From Tannerella sp. (GTDB lineage Bacteria > Bacteroidota > Bacteroidia > Bacteroidales > Tannerellaceae): a stretch of 45,291 nt of DNA. Shown here in pieces: positions 40,806 through 45,291 of this stretch. The notes under the pieces were generated by a model. The model was not told the DNA's origin, searched no databases, and saw only the letters and a list, made by a program, of their open reading frames with translations. Every line of letters begins with the position of its first letter. Positions within the stretch are counted from its first letter, which is position 1. The translations under genes and the position numbers were made by a program. Location: positions 1 through 45,291 of the forward strand of contig JAITPV010000252.1 in NCBI GenBank assembly GCA_031289275.1. Reading direction: 5' to 3'.

Positions 40806-41687
40806 CTATTCGGCAACCATTGCTTTCAGTCGCTTGCCGCTTTCGGTAACGAGGATCAGCGCCCGGCCTTTCGGCAAATCGCGCCATTCGATGACGGCGC
40901 CGGCAGGGGCTTTCGCAACGAGCCGGCCGGTGAGGTCGTATACGGCGGTGATCCGAACGGCCGGCGCTTCGATCGCTTCGATACCGGCGGCATTACCTTC
41001 GCGCACGATTATGATCACGTAGCTTTCCCGGTTGCCGTCTTCTGCAGTGACGGTCAGGTTGAACACGTTCTCGCCCACCGTCAGACTGTGCATACCCGCG
41101 CCGGAGACCGACGAACCGGCATGATTCGGCACGGCCGTGAGCGTGACGCTCGCTGTCGCGTATGGAACGGTGGCCTGATACGACGTTACACCTGGGTCGA
41201 AGGCCGGACTGAGCGTTACGCCGCCGGAGAGACTTAGGGCCGACAACGTGCCGTCGCTGCTTGGAACCGGCGGCGGCTGGTTGAAACCGGACTGCGTCAC
41301 CGATACCGTCTGCGTGAGGCTGCCGCCCGAAAAGACAACGGTCGTACTCCGTGCGCCTGTCAACGGATTGGCTACCGCCGTCACGTTCGCGCTACCCGAA
41401 ACAATACCGATTGAAATCCAGTCCGCGTCACAAATTACCGTCCAGCTGACGTTGCCACCGACGGTAATTTGCCTTGTGCCGCCGTCCGCACCGAACGACA
41501 GGCTCGCCGGCGATACCGTCAACTCATCTTCCGCCTCCTTCGGATTCAGTGTTGTTTCCTCGGCCAGCAACCGGGCCACGTCTCTTTCCTTCACTAATCC
41601 CGTGCTTTTCAACACGGGATACCACAATTTGGGGATCGACGGATTCGCCGGGTTCCCACGTTCTACTTTATTATAAAATACAGGCAT
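40806..41687 (-). CDS. Chimeric protein: truncated HU-like (HU-HIG type) N-terminus + BACON domain + cadherin-like domain + T9SS-tail-like C-terminus
   Basis: MPVFYNKVERGNPANPSIPKLWYPVLKSTGLVKERDVARLLAEETTLNPKEAE then LTVSPASLSFGADGGTRQITVGGNVSWTV (BACON), LSALSLSGGVTLSPAFDPGVTSYQATVPYATASVTLTA (cadherin-like), AVYDLTGRLVAKAPAG (tail). Confidence 0.75.
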   Translation of the reverse strand: MPVFYNKVERGNPANPSIPKLWYPVLKSTGLVKERDVARLLAEETTLNPKEAEDELTVSPASLSFGADGGTRQITVGGNVSWTVICDADWISIGIVSGSANVTAVANPLTGARSTTVVFSGGSLTQTVSVTQSGFNQPPPVPSSDGTLSALSLSGGVTLSPAFDPGVTSYQATVPYATASVTLTAVPNHAGSSVSGAGMHSLTVGENVFNLTVTAEDGNRESYVIIIVREGNAAGIEAIEAPAVRITAVYDLTGRLVAKAPAGAVIEWRDLPKGRALILVTESGKRLKAMVAE

Positions 41688-42094
41688 AATGGAATAAGTT
41701 AATTAATTGGAAAATATAAATCAGGGCACACAGCCGGCTAAGATGGCCTCTCCGCACCCTTGACCAACCCAAAATAAGTTGGACTTGTTTTTTTATTTGA
41801 AGAAAAATATTTGATTTCGCGTGCGCGTCCGAGCGTTTAATAGTAGGCTAACAGTGGTGTGTGTTTAAAAAAGAATGACATACGGCCAAATCACAACCGT
41901 TAAAGATGCGTAAGGCGCTGATATGTATTCCTTGTAAGTGCATTTATTTTTTTATTGATTCATTAAAAACTTATGCTCGCAAAAATACATGACTTTTCGA
42001 TAACAGATACGATCTTGCAAACATATTACAGTTAAAGGCGATTCAATCTTCAGGGATTCAATGGATTTAAAGGCAGAGTCTACAAAGGCTGCCA

Positions 42095-42110
42095 CAGGGG
42101 TACGCCCCTG
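42095..42110. repeat. Short hairpin abutting the end of the kinase gene
   Basis: CAGGGG-TACG-CCCCTG. Confidence 0.5.
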
Positions 42111-42977
42111 CTATATATCAAAAAACACAGGCGCCGGCGTATGGTCGGATGAATGATAAAGAATCAGCCCGTCTATGGGGCTTTTGATAATGGAACCAAG
42201 TCGTACCCCCATATCGGTGGCAGCTTCTTCCAGGATCGCTTTGAAATGGTGGGCTACCGAACCCACAAAATGGGCCGGATAGCTCCGGTAATTATATTTC
42301 ATCACATTCCGTTTCAAAAACGACTGGAATCGTTCCAAAACCAATTTGTGTATGCTTGGCTCCTGGATATAGTCGTATAAAAAAGGAGAAAAACTGGCCA
42401 GAAAACGGTTTGGAAACGGCTGTCGATAGACGCGATCCATAATTTCAGAGAGTGTCAGGTTGGTACGTTTAAAAAATGCAGCCTTCAATTCAGGCGTAAT
42501 CATATCCTTCAACAGGTCTTTAACTAATTGCTTTCCCAGATCTGCTCCCCCGCCTTCATCTCCAAGTATGTAACCTAACGGCGAAACTGTTTTTGCGATC
42601 TGTTCGCCATCATAAAAACACGAGTTGGAACCTGTTCCCATGATGCAGGCAATGCCGGCTTCCATTCCGCACAGACTGCGGGCGGCGCCCAATAAATCGG
42701 TGTGTGCTTCGACCGTCTCTGCCGGGATATGCCGCATAATCACTCTGCGCATCACCTCCACTTTGTCAAAGATACAACCGGCGCCATAAAAATAGACGGA
42801 ATCAATCTGTTGTTGATGGATGGAGGGCAATAGTGTCTGCACAATCTCCTTTTCCATTTCTTCTTCCGATTGAAAAAATGGATTAAAGCCTTTCGTATGT
42901 ATAGACCGAACGATTTCTTCCTGGTCTACTACACACCAATCTGTTTTTGTTGAGCCACTATCTGCTATCAGTATCAT
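42111..42977 (-). CDS. BadF/BadG/GlcNAc-kinase-like ATPase
   Basis: MILIADSGSTKTDWCVVDQEE...GIACIMGTGSNSCFYDGEQI...GYILGDEGGGADLGKQ; M28 of the track ORF chosen because a promoter-like CAAAGGTA lies at the upstream start. Confidence 0.88.
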   Translation of the reverse strand: MILIADSGSTKTDWCVVDQEEIVRSIHTKGFNPFFQSEEEMEKEIVQTLLPSIHQQQIDSVYFYGAGCIFDKVEVMRRVIMRHIPAETVEAHTDLLGAARSLCGMEAGIACIMGTGSNSCFYDGEQIAKTVSPLGYILGDEGGGADLGKQLVKDLLKDMITPELKAAFFKRTNLTLSEIMDRVYRQPFPNRFLASFSPFLYDYIQEPSIHKLVLERFQSFLKRNVMKYNYRSYPAHFVGSVAHHFKAILEEAATDMGVRLGSIIKSPIDGLILYHSSDHTPAPVFFDI

Positions 42978-43055
42978 TCTCTTTTTCCGTCTTTTATACT
43001 CTATCGCCCACCCCTTTTGCGGCCAGAAGATAGATATTCGCTTCTTATTTGCCGA

Positions 43056-43063
43056 CAAAGGTA
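43056..43063 (-). promoter_or_regulatory. Candidate -7 element (TACCTTTG) of the kinase gene
   Basis: CAAAGGTA on plus strand in TTGCCGACAAAGGTA context. Confidence 0.5.
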
Positions 43064-43216
43064 GTGTTTTTTATTATAAAAAACCACAAATAACCATGAA
43101 AAAAACGGATTAAATGTTTATATTCCCTTTTTGTGCTCATTTCGCCGTAAATAGTGACGGCAGATATAAATTTTTCAGCTAACTTTATGGCCTCAAATTT
43201 AACGAACAAGTATAAT

Positions 43217-43789
43217 ATGACAACACGGAAAAAACGGATTTCAAGTATTCTGATTGTATTAGCGATTCTCATGATGTGCGGGACGCATACAGATCGTTTG
43301 GCAATGGGGTCAAACAGAGCAACCGGCGCCTATTGTCTCCCGGAAGGAGTTTTGATTTCGATTCCCGGCAGCGAAAAACCGGTCGAACAACTGGCGGTAG
43401 GCGATTTGATTTTATCATACAATCCCCAAACGAAACAAGTGGAAGAAGCGGCCATCTTAACGTTAGCCGTCCAACATCATCATGTCCTTTATGAACTTGA
43501 TTTTGGCAGCACAAAAATCAAGGTGGCAGAAGATCAGCCCTTTTATTCGACCGGGAAATATTACTCGGTCGTGAAAAACGACACACACGGAGTACAAACA
43601 AAGGCTTTTGCTGTCGGGCAAAAAATAGATTTTCTGGTTGACGGGAAGTTGAAGAAAGTGAAACTGAAGGAAATAAAAAAAATCGAGACGTGCGAAAACA
43701 CGCATACCATTACAGGCTTGGATAAAAACAGATTATATTTTGCCAACGGGGCTTGTATTTCCACGGAAACAGTTACTCAAGATCATTAA
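43217..43789 (+). CDS. Solitary secreted Hint-like (hedgehog/intein-type) domain protein
   Basis: Signal-like N-terminus then GAYCLPEGVLISIPGSEKPVEQLAVGDLILSYNPQTKQVEEAAILTL...; ATG 43217 preferred over 43154. Confidence 0.65.
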   Translation: MTTRKKRISSILIVLAILMMCGTHTDRLAMGSNRATGAYCLPEGVLISIPGSEKPVEQLAVGDLILSYNPQTKQVEEAAILTLAVQHHHVLYELDFGSTKIKVAEDQPFYSTGKYYSVVKNDTHGVQTKAFAVGQKIDFLVDGKLKKVKLKEIKKIETCENTHTITGLDKNRLYFANGACISTETVTQDH

Positions 43790-43794
43790 CGTAA

Positions 43795-45012
43795 ATGATA
43801 TTTCCGGGGGAAATTCATATAGCTGATTATCTTTATCCGCTTCCGGACGAACGGATTGCCAAATATCCGCTTTGCCGGCGCGATACGTCCAAACTGCTGG
43901 TCTACAAACAGGGCGAAATTCACGAAACGCAGTTCTGCCGTTTGCCGGAATGGTTGCCCGAAAAATCGTTGCTGGTTTTCAACAATACACGGGTGATTCA
44001 AGCCCGCTTGTTGTTCCGGAAAGCAACGGGGGCGGCCATCGAAATTTTCTGTCTGGAACCGGTCGAACCTCCTGATTACGCACAGGTTTTCCAACAGACC
44101 GGACAGTGCGTTTGGAAATGCCTGATCGGAAACTTGAAAAAATGGAAAACCGGACGGTTACGGCAAACCTTCCGGCTCGGAGGCGAATCCATTGCATTAA
44201 CGGCAGAACGCAAAGCGACTTGTGGAGACAGCCATTTGATTACGTTCACCTGGGATCACCCGTCCTGCACTTTTGCCGAAATACTGGATGTGGCCGGGAT
44301 ATTGCCCATTCCGCCCTACCTGCACCGTGAAACGGAACAAACCGATTTGTCTACCTATCAAACCGTCTATTCCAAAATCAAAGGCTCGGTGGCTGCTCCT
44401 ACGGCAGGATTGCATTTTACGCCCGAAATCCTGGCGGCATTGGACGCAAAAGGCTTCGGACGCGAAGAAATCACCTTGCACGTGGGCGCCGGAACATTCA
44501 AACCGGTCAAGACGTCAACCATCGGCCGGCACCCCATGCACACGGAATGTTTTACCGTCCGGCGGCAAACGATCGCACGCTTGCTTGACGCGCTGGGTCA
44601 TGTGATTGCCGTAGGTACGACATCCGTACGCACACTGGAAAGCCTTTATTATATCGGCGCAACGCTGGCGCAGCATCCGGATGCTTCCGGCGCGGAATTA
44701 ATCGTCCGGCAATGGGAGCCTTATGAAACGGCGTTCCCTGAAATCACGCCGGCCGAAGCGTTACGGCAAATCCTCGACTGGTTAGACCGGCGGCAATCCG
44801 GCGAACTGGTTTCGGCGACCCAAATACTGATTGCTCCCGGCTATACGTTCCGAATCGTCCGCGGCATGTTAACAAACTTCCATCAACCGCAGAGCACGTT
44901 GTTGTTGCTTGTTTCCGCTTTTGTAAAGGGCGACTGGAAACGCATGTATGACTACGCGCTGACCCACGATTTCCGTTTCTTAAGCTATGGAGACAGTTCT
45001 TTGCTGCTGTGA
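43795..45012 (+). CDS. queA: S-adenosylmethionine:tRNA ribosyltransferase-isomerase
   Basis: LPDERIAKYPLCRRDTSKLLVY...LLVFNNTRVIQARL...TAGLHFTPEIL...HVGAGTFKPV...TNFHQPQSTLLLLVSAF. Confidence 0.97.
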   Translation: MIFPGEIHIADYLYPLPDERIAKYPLCRRDTSKLLVYKQGEIHETQFCRLPEWLPEKSLLVFNNTRVIQARLLFRKATGAAIEIFCLEPVEPPDYAQVFQQTGQCVWKCLIGNLKKWKTGRLRQTFRLGGESIALTAERKATCGDSHLITFTWDHPSCTFAEILDVAGILPIPPYLHRETEQTDLSTYQTVYSKIKGSVAAPTAGLHFTPEILAALDAKGFGREEITLHVGAGTFKPVKTSTIGRHPMHTECFTVRRQTIARLLDALGHVIAVGTTSVRTLESLYYIGATLAQHPDASGAELIVRQWEPYETAFPEITPAEALRQILDWLDRRQSGELVSATQILIAPGYTFRIVRGMLTNFHQPQSTLLLLVSAFVKGDWKRMYDYALTHDFRFLSYGDSSLLL

Positions 45013-45137
45013 ACATGTATTCCCTCCCGACAGCATGGTCAAGGTAAAAGCGTACTCCTGTCCTTTCTCAAAATATGATTGGGAAGAAAGCCATACCCGG
45101 GTCTTCTATTTTTTAGCAAGAAACAAACTCTTTTTAA

Positions 45138-45170
45138 TTGATGAGTGAGAAAATAAAAGTATTACCTTTG
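45138..45170 (+). promoter_or_regulatory. Candidate promoter of the DarT-like gene
   Basis: TTG (45138-45140), 22-bp spacer, TACCTTTG (45163-45170). Confidence 0.5.
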
Positions 45171-45190
45171 CAAATCACTTAAACAAAAAA

Positions 45191-45291
45191 ATGGTCGACT
45201 TAAACAAAACATATCTATACAGGATAACCCATATTGTGAATGTGCCGCACATTCTTGAGTATGGAGTTACCCATGTGTTGTCGGCTCATGT
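45191..45291 (+). CDS. darT: Start of DarT-like (DUF4433) ssDNA ADP-ribosyltransferase toxin, truncated by window edge
   Basis: MVDLNKTYLYRITHIVNVPHILEYGVTHVLSAHV; YRITHIxNxPxILxxG signature. Confidence 0.65.
   Translation, partial: MVDLNKTYLYRITHIVNVPHILEYGVTHVLSAH

Noticed and set aside
42095-42110. Rho-independent terminator of the kinase gene
   Set aside because: Stem CAGGGG/CCCCTG lacks a T tract on the minus-strand 3' side; looks like another dispersed short hairpin.

Overview
The window is a Bacteroidetes (Bacteroidales-like) chromosomal segment. Evidence: SusC/SusD pair, TAnnTTTG-type promoters, PorQ, a BACON domain, and a fused str-S10-spc-alpha ribosomal cluster without tuf. From left to right it contains: a partial GH65-like lipoprotein with susD/susC on the minus strand; an unknown internally duplicated 215-aa protein behind a 21-bp tandem array; an ~18 kb ribosomal protein/fusA/secY/map/infA/rpoA cluster; an Lrp regulator; an ExbB-membrane protein-ExbD-ExbD cluster; tRNA-Ser(GGA); tatD; a polyprenyl synthetase; a TonB protein; porQ-cmk-ispH; a Gfo/Idh oxidoreductase; an accessory region of palindromic repeats, a beta-helix-like secreted protein, a DUF6261-like protein behind a 42-bp (2x21) tandem array, and an HU-BACON-cadherin-like chimera; a BadF/GlcNAc-kinase-like protein; a solitary secreted Hint-like domain; queA; and the start of a DarT-like ADP-ribosyltransferase at the right edge. 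The most interesting signal is that two unlinked, unknown-function genes (7633->6986 and 39782->39048) are each preceded, 36-52 bp before the ATG, by an indel-free tandem array in a strict 21-bp or 42-bp register. Each also has an upstream TAnnTTTG promoter candidate that would place the array in a transcribed leader. All calls come from reading the sequence; no database search was run.
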